The translations under genes were made by a program, and so were the position numbers. A stretch of DNA of 64,000 nt from JAKFWF01 sp963750535 (GTDB taxonomy: Bacteria > Pseudomonadota > Alphaproteobacteria > Rhizobiales > Hyphomicrobiaceae): contig CAVVRF010000028.1 in assembly GCA_963750535.1 (NCBI GenBank), positions 124,001 to 188,000 on the forward strand. Direction: 5' to 3'. Below, piece after piece: positions 44,736 through 52,754 of the stretch. Under the pieces are notes generated by a model. That model was not told where the DNA came from. It searched no databases and was given only the letters and a program-made list of their open reading frames with translations. Every line of letters begins with the position of its first letter. Within the stretch, counting starts at the first letter, position 1.

Positions 44736-45986
44736 TCAGCGTGCCACCGCGGCGGCGCCGGTGAGACGGGCGACCGGCCGTTCCCTGATCGGCCAATGAA
44801 CGGCGGCCGCGAACAGACCGAGCGCAATCGAGATCCACCACATCGCGTCATAGGACTTGGTGGTGTCATATAGTCGCCCGGCGAGCCACAATCCGGCAAA
44901 CGAGCCGAGCTGGTGGGAGAAGAACACGAAGCCGAACAGCATCGACATCCACGTGGTGCCGAAGAACAGTCCCACCAGGCCCGAGGTCAGCGGCACGGTC
45001 GACAGCCAGAAGAAGCCGAGCAGCACGCTGATCCCGATCACCGTCAGCGGCGTGATCGGCAGGAACAGCAGGGCGAGGAACGCGAACACCCGCCCGAAGT
45101 AGATCAGGCTCAGTCCGACCCGCTTTTCGACGAAGCGCCCTGACTGTCCGGCGATATAGGTGCCGATGATGTTGGCGGTGCCGACCAGCGTCAGCGCCCA
45201 CACGCCGACCCACGGCTCGAGACCCTTGTCGGCGACGAAAGCCGGCAAATGCACCGAGTAGAATGCGACGTGGAAACCGCAGACGAAGAATCCGGCGGTC
45301 AGCAGCCAGAAGCTCGGCGTCGCGAACGCTTCGGAGAACGCCTGGGTAAGTGTCTGCGGCTTGGCGGCGCTGACAACGGCCTGCGGTTTGCCGGACATGA
45401 CGTAAGCCAACGGGATCATGAGCGTGGCGGTCACCATCAACGTCAGCAGGCTGGCCTTCCAGCCGTAGGCCTCGATGAGCAGATGCGCGTAAGGGAACGC
45501 GATGAAGCCGCCGATGCCGGCCGCCATGCCGAGCGAGGCGATCGCCTGCGTCCGCAGCTCTGGCGGCACCGCGCGGCCCACTGCACCCACGAGCGCAGGA
45601 ACACCAGTGCCGCTGACGCCCAGTCCAAGCAGCACGCCGCTGATCAGCAGATCGACACCGCTGTGAGCGGCGAACATCAGATAGAGTCCGGCCATGGTGG
45701 TGAGTGCGCTGACGACGATGACGCGGCCAGCGCCGTATTTGTCGGCAATGGCTCCGGCGAACACAGCGCCAATACCCCAGACGAGATTGGCGATCGCCAT
45801 CGCCGACGAGAACGCCTCGCGGCCGACCCCTAGCTCCATCGTCATCGGTTTCAGATAGAGTCCCATTACCTGCCGCAGGCCCATGGCGACGCCGACGATG
45901 CTGCCGGCTGCAAGCACGATGAGCCAGACGGGAAGGCGGGTTCTCTCGGCGGGAATCGGGATTGCAGCTTCGGTCACGACGAGCAT
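44736..45986 (-). CDS. MFS transporter (oxalate/formate antiporter-like)
   Basis: A 416-residue major facilitator with 12 predicted helices. VFAGAIADKYGAGRVIVVSA is the loop 2-3 signature (GxxaDrxGxrR type), and the MGLRQVMGLYLKPMTMELGV N-terminal segment is characteristic of monocarboxylate/oxalate-formate antiporter relatives. The substrate is unknown and the neighbours give no hint. Confidence 0.82.
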   Translation of the reverse strand: MLVVTEAAIPIPAERTRLPVWLIVLAAGSIVGVAMGLRQVMGLYLKPMTMELGVGREAFSSAMAIANLVWGIGAVFAGAIADKYGAGRVIVVSALTTMAGLYLMFAAHSGVDLLISGVLLGLGVSGTGVPALVGAVGRAVPPELRTQAIASLGMAAGIGGFIAFPYAHLLIEAYGWKASLLTLMVTATLMIPLAYVMSGKPQAVVSAAKPQTLTQAFSEAFATPSFWLLTAGFFVCGFHVAFYSVHLPAFVADKGLEPWVGVWALTLVGTANIIGTYIAGQSGRFVEKRVGLSLIYFGRVFAFLALLFLPITPLTVIGISVLLGFFWLSTVPLTSGLVGLFFGTTWMSMLFGFVFFSHQLGSFAGLWLAGRLYDTTKSYDAMWWISIALGLFAAAVHWPIRERPVARLTGAAAVAR

Positions 45987-46069
45987 GCTCCATATTGCGG
46001 CCGCACCTTATGGCACGAGCTGGTGGTGCCACGCTGCTGAATTTTTGGGTGCCCACACTTGCAAAAAGC

Positions 46070-46990
46070 TCAACTCAGCGTGATCCGCTCGAGCTCGACG
46101 ATTTCGCCGTCCTCGATCGCCAGGCCGCGCCTGTGCAGCTCGACGTGCCAATGCCCGCGGTCGGGCTTGAACCGCAGCAGGCTGTACTGCGCCAACGGCT
46201 CGCGGCCGCGCCGTTTGCCCGCCGAGGCCGAGGCGACGCCGATAACGTGCAACGGCCGCGGCTCGCGCGGCAGGCTCACGATGGTCGGCAGATGAGTGTG
46301 GCCGTGCAGCACGAGATCGGCGCTCGATCGGGCCAGGACGCGTTCGGCTTCGGCGGCATCCGTCAACCCGTGCCGCGGGCGGGTTTGTCCTGGGAGAGGA
46401 GGATGGTGGATCAGCACCAGGCGACACAATGGCTCGCCGGCCAGGCGATCGAGGATCCGCGCGGCGGCAGCGAGTTGGCGCTCGCCGAGACGGCCGGTGG
46501 CGATGCCGGGAGCGGTCTCGACCGCGGAGCACAGGCCGATGATCGCGGCCGGCCCGACCCGCCGGACATACGGGAAGCCCACTTGCGTGGCGCCGGCGGT
46601 CGCGCGGCCCCAATCGTCGGAAGCCATGTAGGCGCCCCAGCGGCCGACGCCCGGATCGGATCGAAGCTTCGTGTAGATGTCGTGGTTGCCGGGCACCAGC
46701 GAGACGTCCTGCGGCGCGCCGAGGCTTTCCAGCCATTCCAACGCTGCAAGATATTCCGCCGGCAGCCCGATGTTGATCAGGTCGCCCGTCACCGCGACGT
46801 GGTCGGGCGCATGCCGGCGGATATCGCCGACGATCCGGTCGACGACGTCGCGCAGGTGCACGTGCCGGCGCGTGCGCTGCCAATTGGCAAATCCGAGGGC
46901 GCGTTTCGCGTTCCAGTAGCGCGGCGTGAAGCCCTGCACCGGGCCAAGGTGCACATCCGAGAGGTGTGCGATGGTGAACGTGTCGGACAT
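46070..46990 (-). CDS. metallophosphoesterase (calcineurin-like)
   Basis: A 306-residue metallo-dependent phosphatase with all five motifs: HLSDVHLG (D-x-H), VTGDLINIG (GD), VPGNHD (GNHD), LIHHPP (H) and LHGHTHLP (GHxH). The AKRALGFANW-like segment (NAKRALGFANW) is shared with alphaproteobacterial phosphoesterases of unknown substrate. The start at 46990 has AAGGA six bases upstream. Divergent from a NUDIX gene 89 bp away. Confidence 0.87.
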   Translation of the reverse strand: MSDTFTIAHLSDVHLGPVQGFTPRYWNAKRALGFANWQRTRRHVHLRDVVDRIVGDIRRHAPDHVAVTGDLINIGLPAEYLAALEWLESLGAPQDVSLVPGNHDIYTKLRSDPGVGRWGAYMASDDWGRATAGATQVGFPYVRRVGPAAIIGLCSAVETAPGIATGRLGERQLAAAARILDRLAGEPLCRLVLIHHPPLPGQTRPRHGLTDAAEAERVLARSSADLVLHGHTHLPTIVSLPREPRPLHVIGVASASAGKRRGREPLAQYSLLRFKPDRGHWHVELHRRGLAIEDGEIVELERITLS

Positions 46991-47079
46991 GCCCATTCCT
47001 TGCAACGGCCGTGTAACGAAATTGTCAGCGGAACTGGTACAACATTGTGCAGCCAGGAACCCGATTCGGAGCAAGCGAT

Positions 47080-47541
47080 TTGCGAAAGCGCCCATTGGTC
47101 CTCAGGGCATTGCAGCGCTATTGGCGCATCTCGCGCGGCCTGACGCTCGGCGCGCAGGGCGTCGTGATCGACGATCGCTCGCGAGTGTTGCTCGTCCGGC
47201 ACGGCTATCGGCCCGGCTGGCATTTTCCCGGCGGCGGTGTCGAACGGCGCGAGACCGCGGAGCTGGCGCTGCGGCGGGAGCTCAAGGAGGAGGCCGGCAT
47301 CGAGATCGAGGGCCAGCCGGAGTTGTTCGGCATCTATGCCAATTTCGTCATGTTCCCCGGCGATCACATCGCCCTTTACGTGGTTCGCAAGTGGCGCCGG
47401 CCGACCGTGCCGAAGCCCAATGTCGAGATCGCGGAGAGCGGCTTCTTCGATATTCATGGCCTGCCGGACGGCATCACGCGGGCCACGCGTGCCCGCATTG
47501 CCGAAGTTCTCGAGGGCGCTAGCCAGGATCTCGACTGGTGA
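47080..47541 (+). CDS. NUDIX hydrolase
   Basis: A NUDIX-fold enzyme. The NUDIX box reads GGGVERRETAELALRREL followed by KEEAGIEI and matches Gx5Ex7REUxEExGU. About 153 residues from the TTG at 47080, which follows GGAGC by 8 bases and gives MRKRPLVLRAL; a GTG at 47047 would add 11 residues but lacks a ribosome binding site. Substrate (a nucleoside diphosphate linked to X) cannot be read. Confidence 0.85.
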   Translation: MRKRPLVLRALQRYWRISRGLTLGAQGVVIDDRSRVLLVRHGYRPGWHFPGGGVERRETAELALRRELKEEAGIEIEGQPELFGIYANFVMFPGDHIALYVVRKWRRPTVPKPNVEIAESGFFDIHGLPDGITRATRARIAEVLEGASQDLDW

Positions 47542-47694
47542 CGGCGTTCATCCGGCGTCGCTATGGACCTCGGCGCCAGGGCATGTTACCCGAGCCGCCA
47601 TGACACATCAGCTTTCCAGGAATCCGCGACGACGAACCTGCCCGCTCTGAGCGCTGGCAATTCGTCGTTCGTTTGATCCCGAGAGAGCATCGTC

Positions 47695-48192
47695 ATGTCC
47701 CTCGATGTCACGATCCGGCCCGCCGTGCCGGACGATCTTCCCGCCATCAAGGCATTGCAGCCGCGCGCGTTCAGTCCCGGCCGCTTCACGCGGACGGCCT
47801 ACCGCATCCGCGAAGGCATGCCGCTGATCTCGCGCTTCTGCCTGGTGGCGACGGCGCCCGGTCGCCTCATCGCGGCGATCAGGTTCACCGAGGTGACGAT
47901 CGGCTGCCGGCCGGGCGGCCTGCTGCTGGGGCCGCTTGCGGTCGATCCGGAGTTTGCCGGCCAAGGCTACGGCAGACGCCTCGTCGGTGATGGGCTCGAG
48001 CACGCCAAGGCGGCGGGCTTGGGCTTGTCGGTGCTGGTCGGCGATGAGCCTTACTATGCCCGCTTCGGCTTCGTGCGGGTGCCGCCGGGCCAGATCTGGC
48101 TTGGCGGTCCCGCCGATCCCGCGCGCATCCTGGCCGCCGAGCTGGCACCGGGCGCGCTCGGCATCTACCGCGGACTCGTCAGCGCGCGCTAG
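47695..48192 (+). CDS. GNAT family N-acetyltransferase
   Basis: A 165-residue acetyltransferase. The acetyl-CoA motif A is LLLGPLAVDPEFAGQGYGRR (RxxGxG/A, here QGYGRRL), and PYYARFGFVRVPPGQIWLGG is typical of the predicted acetyltransferase group with YxxFGF. Acceptor unknown. It lies 153 bp after the NUDIX gene and converges on an MFS gene. Confidence 0.85.
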   Translation: MSLDVTIRPAVPDDLPAIKALQPRAFSPGRFTRTAYRIREGMPLISRFCLVATAPGRLIAAIRFTEVTIGCRPGGLLLGPLAVDPEFAGQGYGRRLVGDGLEHAKAAGLGLSVLVGDEPYYARFGFVRVPPGQIWLGGPADPARILAAELAPGALGIYRGLVSAR

Positions 48193-48199
48193 GCGCTCG

Positions 48200-49447
48200 T
48201 CACGGCCGGCTGTCGATCGAGCGCAGGTAGACCAGCAGCCCGGCGAGATTGCAGGCGGCGAGTGCGGCGAAGGCCGTGCGATAGGCGATGTCGGGCGCCA
48301 CGCCGCCGGTCTTCGCGAAGGCGCCGACGATCCAGCCGGTGACGATCGGCAGGCCCATCAGCCCGAACAGTTGCGCCATGTTGACGGTGGTGGCGCCGCG
48401 TCCGGCGAGCCGATCCGGGAACAGTGCGCGGCCCTGGCTCACGATGACGACGCCGTAGGACGCGACGAACGTCACCGCGATCAGCAGTCCGACGGCGAGC
48501 CAGAGCGGCGGCCGCGGGGTCGCCGCGAGGGCCAGCAGCAGCAACACCGCGATCAGCACGCCGCCGATCACCACCTTCTTGCGGCTGCGCAGGATCCGGT
48601 CGAGCGGACCGTAGCAGAACACGCCGGCGATCTGCGCGAATCCCATTGCCAGCAGCACGTGGCCGCGCTCGATGCCGGCAAGATCGTGCACGTCGAACAG
48701 ATAGGGACCGGCCCACACCCCGAGGATGGTGAGCTGCGTGGCATAGGCGAACGTGTGCATGGCGAGCACCGGCACCAGGCCCGGCGTGCGCCAGACGATC
48801 ATCAGCCCACGCAGCTCGTCTGTAAGCTTCGTCGGCGCCGAAGGCGGGACGACGTAGCCCGGCGGCCGGTCGCGAACCACTAGCCAGAACACCGCCGCGC
48901 CCGCTGCAGTCACCGCGGCGAGGGCGAGAAAGGTGGCGCGCCAGCCGAAGATCGCACTTGCCCAGGCGAGCGGTGTCGCCGCCGCGAGAGTGCCGATGTT
49001 GCTCAGGCCGAAGGCAATCGCCAGCGTCGTCGTATATCGCGCCGGCTCTACCCAACGCGACAGCAGGAACACGATCGCCATGAAATTCGCGGCGCAGCCG
49101 AGCCCGATGACGGCGCGCGCGGTGATCAGGTCGGCGGCTGACCCGGCGCGTGCCACCAGGACGGCGCCGCCAACCGAGAATACCGACAACAGCGTCAAGG
49201 TGATGCGGGCGCCGTGCCGGTCGAACCAGATGCCGACCGGGATCTGCGCCGCCAGCAGCGTGATGAAGAAGGCACCGCCGGCGAGCCCGAGCTGCTCCGA
49301 CGACAATTGCAGCTCGCGCATCAGCTCCGGCGCGATCACGCTGTTCGAGACCCGGTAGAACTGGCTGAGGCAGCTCATCACGATGAGCGCCGCCAGCAAA
49401 CCGACGAGCTGGCCAGTGGTTGGCCTGGCCGCTGGTGCCTCGCTCAT
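48200..49447 (-). CDS. MFS transporter
   Basis: A 415-residue major facilitator with 12 helices. PVGIWFDRHGARITLTLLSV is the loop 2-3 signature (G-x3-D-R-x-G). SQFYRVSNSVIAPELMRELQ near the N-terminus is typical of the CynX/NarK-like anion and sugar MFS branch. Its ATG comes 1 bp after the purA stop, so it is probably in the purA transcript. Substrate unknown. Confidence 0.82.
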   Translation of the reverse strand: MSEAPAARPTTGQLVGLLAALIVMSCLSQFYRVSNSVIAPELMRELQLSSEQLGLAGGAFFITLLAAQIPVGIWFDRHGARITLTLLSVFSVGGAVLVARAGSAADLITARAVIGLGCAANFMAIVFLLSRWVEPARYTTTLAIAFGLSNIGTLAAATPLAWASAIFGWRATFLALAAVTAAGAAVFWLVVRDRPPGYVVPPSAPTKLTDELRGLMIVWRTPGLVPVLAMHTFAYATQLTILGVWAGPYLFDVHDLAGIERGHVLLAMGFAQIAGVFCYGPLDRILRSRKKVVIGGVLIAVLLLLALAATPRPPLWLAVGLLIAVTFVASYGVVIVSQGRALFPDRLAGRGATTVNMAQLFGLMGLPIVTGWIVGAFAKTGGVAPDIAYRTAFAALAACNLAGLLVYLRSIDSRP

Positions 49448-49448
49448 C

Positions 49449-50741
49449 TCAGTCCTGGAACGGGTCGCGCATCAGGATCGTGTCTTCGCGCTCGGGGCTG
49501 GTCGACAGCAGCGTCACCGGGCACTCGATCAGCTCCTCGATGGTCTTGACGTATTTCACCGCCTGCGCCGGCAGCTGGCTCCAGCTGCGGGCGCCGCGGG
49601 TCGATTGCGACCAGCCCTCGAAGGTCTGGTAGATCGGCTGCACGCGGGCCTGCGCATTGTGGCCGGCGGGCAGCCGGTCGATGCGCTCGCCGTCGAGCAT
49701 GTAGCCGACCGAGACCTTGAGCTCGGTGAAGCCGTCGAGCACGTCGAGCTTGGTCAGCGCGATGCCGTCGATACCGGTGACCTTGATGGTCTGCCGCACG
49801 AGGCAGGCATCGAACCAGCCGCAACGGCGCTTGCGGCCGGTGACGACGCCGAATTCGTGCCCCTTTCGGCCGATCAGCTCGCCGATGTCGTCGGTGAGCT
49901 CGGTCGGGAACGGTCCCGAGCCGACGCGCGTGGTGTAGGCCTTGGCGATGCCGAGCACGTGCCCGAGCGCGCCGGGCCCGACGCCGGAGCCGGTCGCCGC
50001 CTGCGCCGCCACCGTGTTCGACGATGTGACGAACGGATAGGTGCCGTGGTCGACATCGAGCAGGGCGCCCTGAGCGCCTTCGAACAGGATGCGCTTGGCG
50101 CTCTTGCGGGCGCGGTCGAGCACGTCCCAGGTGACGTCCATGTAGGGGAGGATCTTCGGTGCCACCTCGATCAGCTCGGCCATCAGCGCGTCCTTCGACA
50201 CCTCCGGCTGGCCAAGGCCGCGGCGCAGCGCGTTGTGGTGGACCAGGATGCGATCGACCTTGGGGCCGAGCGTACCGAGGTTCTTGAGGTCCTGCACCCT
50301 TATCGCCCGGCGGCCGACCTTGTCCTCGTAGGCCGGGCCGATGCCGCGTCCGGTGGTGCCGATCTTGCCGTCGCCGGCGGCCGCCTCGCGCATCTGGTCG
50401 AGCTCGCGGTGCAGCGGCAGGATCAGCGTCGCGTTTTCGGCGATCCGCAGGTTTTCGCGTGAGATCTTGACGCCCTGCTTGCCGAGGCGGTTGATCTCGT
50501 CGCCGAGCGCCCACGGGTCGATCACGACGCCATTGCCGATGATGGCGAGCTTGCCGGGACGCACCACGCCCGAGGGCAGCAGCGACAGCTTGTAGGTCTC
50601 GTTGCCGATGACGAGCGTGTGGCCGGCGTTATGGCCGCCCTGGTAGCGAACCACGATATCGGCGCGCTCCGACAGCCAATCGACGATCTTACCCTTGCCT
50701 TCGTCGCCCCACTGGGCACCGACCACGACCACGTTCGCCAT
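49449..50741 (-). CDS. purA: adenylosuccinate synthetase
   Basis: Condenses IMP and aspartate using GTP, the first committed step to AMP. The 430-residue protein begins MANVVVVGAQWGDEGKGKIV (P-loop GDEGKGK). GGHNAGHTLV, GTTGRGIGPAYEDK, EGAQGALLDVDHGTYPFVTS and the late TRKRRCGWFD-like block (GRKRRCGWFDACLVRQTI) are intact. The start at 50741 gives the canonical length. The 2 kb upstream carry no gene. Confidence 0.96.
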   Translation of the reverse strand: MANVVVVGAQWGDEGKGKIVDWLSERADIVVRYQGGHNAGHTLVIGNETYKLSLLPSGVVRPGKLAIIGNGVVIDPWALGDEINRLGKQGVKISRENLRIAENATLILPLHRELDQMREAAAGDGKIGTTGRGIGPAYEDKVGRRAIRVQDLKNLGTLGPKVDRILVHHNALRRGLGQPEVSKDALMAELIEVAPKILPYMDVTWDVLDRARKSAKRILFEGAQGALLDVDHGTYPFVTSSNTVAAQAATGSGVGPGALGHVLGIAKAYTTRVGSGPFPTELTDDIGELIGRKGHEFGVVTGRKRRCGWFDACLVRQTIKVTGIDGIALTKLDVLDGFTELKVSVGYMLDGERIDRLPAGHNAQARVQPIYQTFEGWSQSTRGARSWSQLPAQAVKYVKTIEELIECPVTLLSTSPEREDTILMRDPFQD

Positions 50742-50959
50742 TTCAACCAAGGCTCCATCTCGTGCCACGGCCCCGGGGCGCACGTGTGTGCGCGACCCAG
50801 GGCCGTAAGCCTCTATAGACCAGATGGTTCCAGAGCAAAAGCGCGCAGATGGCCTTTGAGTGGTCTCGACGCATTTTTGGCCGTAGATACAACCAATGTT
50901 GCCCATTTAGCCTGCCGTTTCGTTTTGATTTTCACTTTTCCCCTCGATCGAGGGGGAGC

Positions 50960-51022
50960 GGGGTGGCCGTGGTCCACGGCGGTCTTCCGCATTCTTTCAT
51001 TCAGGTGGCCCAGAGCCACCCC
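50960..51022. other. potential structured RNA or terminator
   Basis: GGGGTGGC (50960-50967) pairs with GCCACCCC (51015-51022) and encloses the hairpin CCGTGG-T-CCACGG (50967-50979). An A/T-rich patch with T runs lies just upstream on the plus strand. It does not match SRP, 6S, tmRNA or RNase P sequence motifs that I can recognise. Could be a small RNA, a leader of purA on the other strand, or a chance structure. Confidence 0.3.
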
Positions 51023-51289
51023 ACTCGGACGGATTTTCGCGGGGCACCCGTCGCGTTTTAGGCGAGGTCTTCGAGGCTCTCCTTAGAACCTCAGGCTGCC
51101 CCCGGTCTCGCTACAGGGGTCGCGGCGCCCTCCCAGAATGTGCGGCGCGTGACCGCAGTGATTCCCGGACCGTCCTATTCCGCCTCCGCACCAGAACGCC
51201 TTCGAAGCACGCCCTCGATGAAGCGGAACGAGGGCGAGTATCGCACGGGGGCGGCGGGCGTGGATAAGTTGGGGGAGTGGAGGGTGGCG

Positions 51290-51326
51290 AATAGCCAATA
51301 GCCAATAGGCAGTGGGCAATAGGCAG
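51290..51326. repeat. short tandem repeat (ATAGCCA/ATAGGCA units)
   Basis: About five degenerate 7-bp units, AATAGCCAATAGCCAATAGG followed by CAGTGGGCAATAGGCAG. Similar arrays are scattered between genes in many alphaproteobacteria. Confidence 0.7.
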
Positions 51327-51337
51327 CGGCGCTGAGC

Positions 51338-51545
51338 CCGCCGCCGACGCGACCCCGGCTCTGCGGCTGCGCTGCGGCGGGAAGCTGAGGAAGGACGGCG
51401 CTCAGCGCAGCTTGCTGGCGCCGAGCTGAGATCGCTCGCGCGCATTCGTACAGCAGGCGGATTGCCGCGATGAACGCCACTTTCCCAGCCTGCTTCGGGC
51501 GAGCGCAGGATGCGCGAGCCCGGACCGCTCGCCGGCGACCGGGCC
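51338..51545. repeat. long diverged intergenic repeat, copy 1
   Basis: It begins AGCCCGCCGCCGACGCG and ends with GGGCGAGCGCAGGATGCGCG, then CTCGCCGGCGACC. The same blocks in the same order occur at about 52028-52290, with insertions between them. Translated frames are low-complexity, so this is taken as a non-coding repeat family. Confidence 0.6.
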
Positions 51546-51845
51546 GACCGGCAAGCGAAGAGCGGCGGGCCGGCCTCGGCTTCGCCAGCCAACCGGCGGC
51601 CGGACGAGCGTGGGGATGAGCAGGTGACGCTCGCGGAATGCCAATAGCGGATCAGGCGTTGCGGACTGCGCGCGACGCCAACCCACCGCGCGCCGCCATC
51701 GCCGCGAAGGCGGGGAAGGTGATCGCTTTGAAGTGCAACACTCGGTCAGAAGACCTCGGCTGCGGTATGGAAGTCAAGGCACTTCGGGGCGTCGAGTTGC
51801 AGATGCGCTGCGGGAGCGGGAAGGTTCGCCGGCGCGGCACAAGGT

Positions 51846-51978
51846 GTCATCCTCGGCCTCGTGCCGAGGACCCATCGCGGCCAAGTTGCAGCGGTCGGCG
51901 CGCGCAGTGCCGCTTTGCCGGGCCGCTGGCCAGTACGCTCGCGGCACCACGGGTCCTCGGGCCAAGCCCGAGGATGAC
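51846..51978. repeat. palindromic intergenic unit with GTCATCC ends
   Basis: The outer ends GTCATCCTCGG (51846-51856) and CCGAGGATGAC (51968-51978) are inverted. Each end is itself a hairpin: CCTCGG-n-CCGAGG, and GTCCTCGGG-n5-CCCGAGGA. The middle is about 80 bp. The same end type recurs at 59497-59646 and 61765-61793 in this window, so it is a dispersed repeat family. Confidence 0.65.
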
Positions 51979-52027
51979 GGCGATGGGGAGGCGGGAGTGC
52001 AGCGCCGCTCCGAAGACCGACAAGTGA

Positions 52028-52290
52028 GCCAGCCCGCCGCCGACGCGGCCCCGGCTCTGCGCGCCGCCGGGCTCCGGTTGGGGAAGCACGGGGGGGGGTG
52101 GAGCAAGGGATGAACCCGGCGGACCTCGGCGCTGGCTGCGGGAGCGACTGGCGCCGCAGGCACGAGGTCGCTCGTGCGTGCATTCGGCAGCAGGCGGATC
52201 GCCGCCAAATGAGCGCCCCTGTCCCAGCCTGCATTCCCGGGCGAGCGCAGGATGCGCGAGACCCGGGATCGCGTCGCCGGCGACCGAGCG
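52028..52290. repeat. long diverged intergenic repeat, copy 2
   Basis: Starts AGCCCGCCGCCGACGCGGCC and carries GCATTCGGCAGCAGGCGGAT, CCCAGCCTGC and GGGCGAGCGCAGGATGCGCG as in copy 1 (51338-51545). It is longer because of extra segments, including a run of nine G at 52090-52098. Confidence 0.6.
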
Positions 52291-52545
52291 CGGCCGGTCA
52301 CCACTCGAAACCTTCGCCGTGCACCACGTCGGCGAACAGATCACGCCACGTCGGAATCGCCCTGTGAACGACGACGTACGCTCGCGAGACCATCGCGGTC
52401 GACCGGCCGCAGCGCGCTTGCGGCCCGTTGCCGTGGACGGCCGCCTGCGCGGCCGTGACGAAATAGGAAGGACGGCCGGGCCAATCTCTCCCCTGCCGCG
52501 TTCCCGGCCAAGCGCGGCCCGGCTGCAGCGGCGATCGCTCGTGAG

Positions 52546-52642
52546 CAAGTCCGCGCGCGAGCCGGGATCACTTGGGCAGCGGTGATCCGCACCATCACGG
52601 GGTCTGCCTCGACAACTCAGTCCCGGCTCGCGCGCGGACTTG
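52546..52642. repeat. 22-bp perfect inverted repeat
   Basis: CAAGTCCGCGCGCGAGCCGG, continued to 52567, is exactly inverted at 52621-52642. A GATCAC/GTGATC hairpin lies inside the 53-bp spacer. It lies just past the 3' end of the MuiA-like gene region (stop at 52755) and could act as a terminator or be another repeat unit. Confidence 0.55.
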
Positions 52643-52754
52643 GCAGACGTTTCTCTTGGACCATCGGGGAGGCTGGGCCGGGACAGCAATTGGGCGGTGG
52701 GAGATCGAGTGCCCGGGCGTCGGCCAGGTCACCGCAGACAGCTGGCGCAATCGA

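Larger units (their letters stand above)
50742..52754. other. 2-kb non-coding, repeat-rich stretch upstream of purA
   Basis: No open frame here has recognisable protein content; the longer ones are built from Arg/Ala/Pro-rich translations of repeats. The stretch holds an A/T-rich patch (50880-50940), a palindrome CCCCTCGATCGAGGGG (50940-50955), a structured segment (50960-51022), a 7-bp tandem array, two diverged copies of a 210-260-bp sequence, a GTCATCC-ended palindromic unit and a 22-bp inverted repeat. The purA promoter presumably lies near its left end. Confidence 0.65.

Noticed and set aside
50940..51022. SRP RNA, 6S RNA or tmRNA.
   Set aside because: The SRP domain IV sequence (GGAAGGAAGCAG type), tmRNA end sequences and a clear 6S bubble structure were not found.
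51290..52300. A CRISPR array or phage attachment site in the repeat island.
   Set aside because: Repeats are diverged, of unequal length and unequally spaced; no spacers of constant length, cas genes, integrase or tRNA gene are present.
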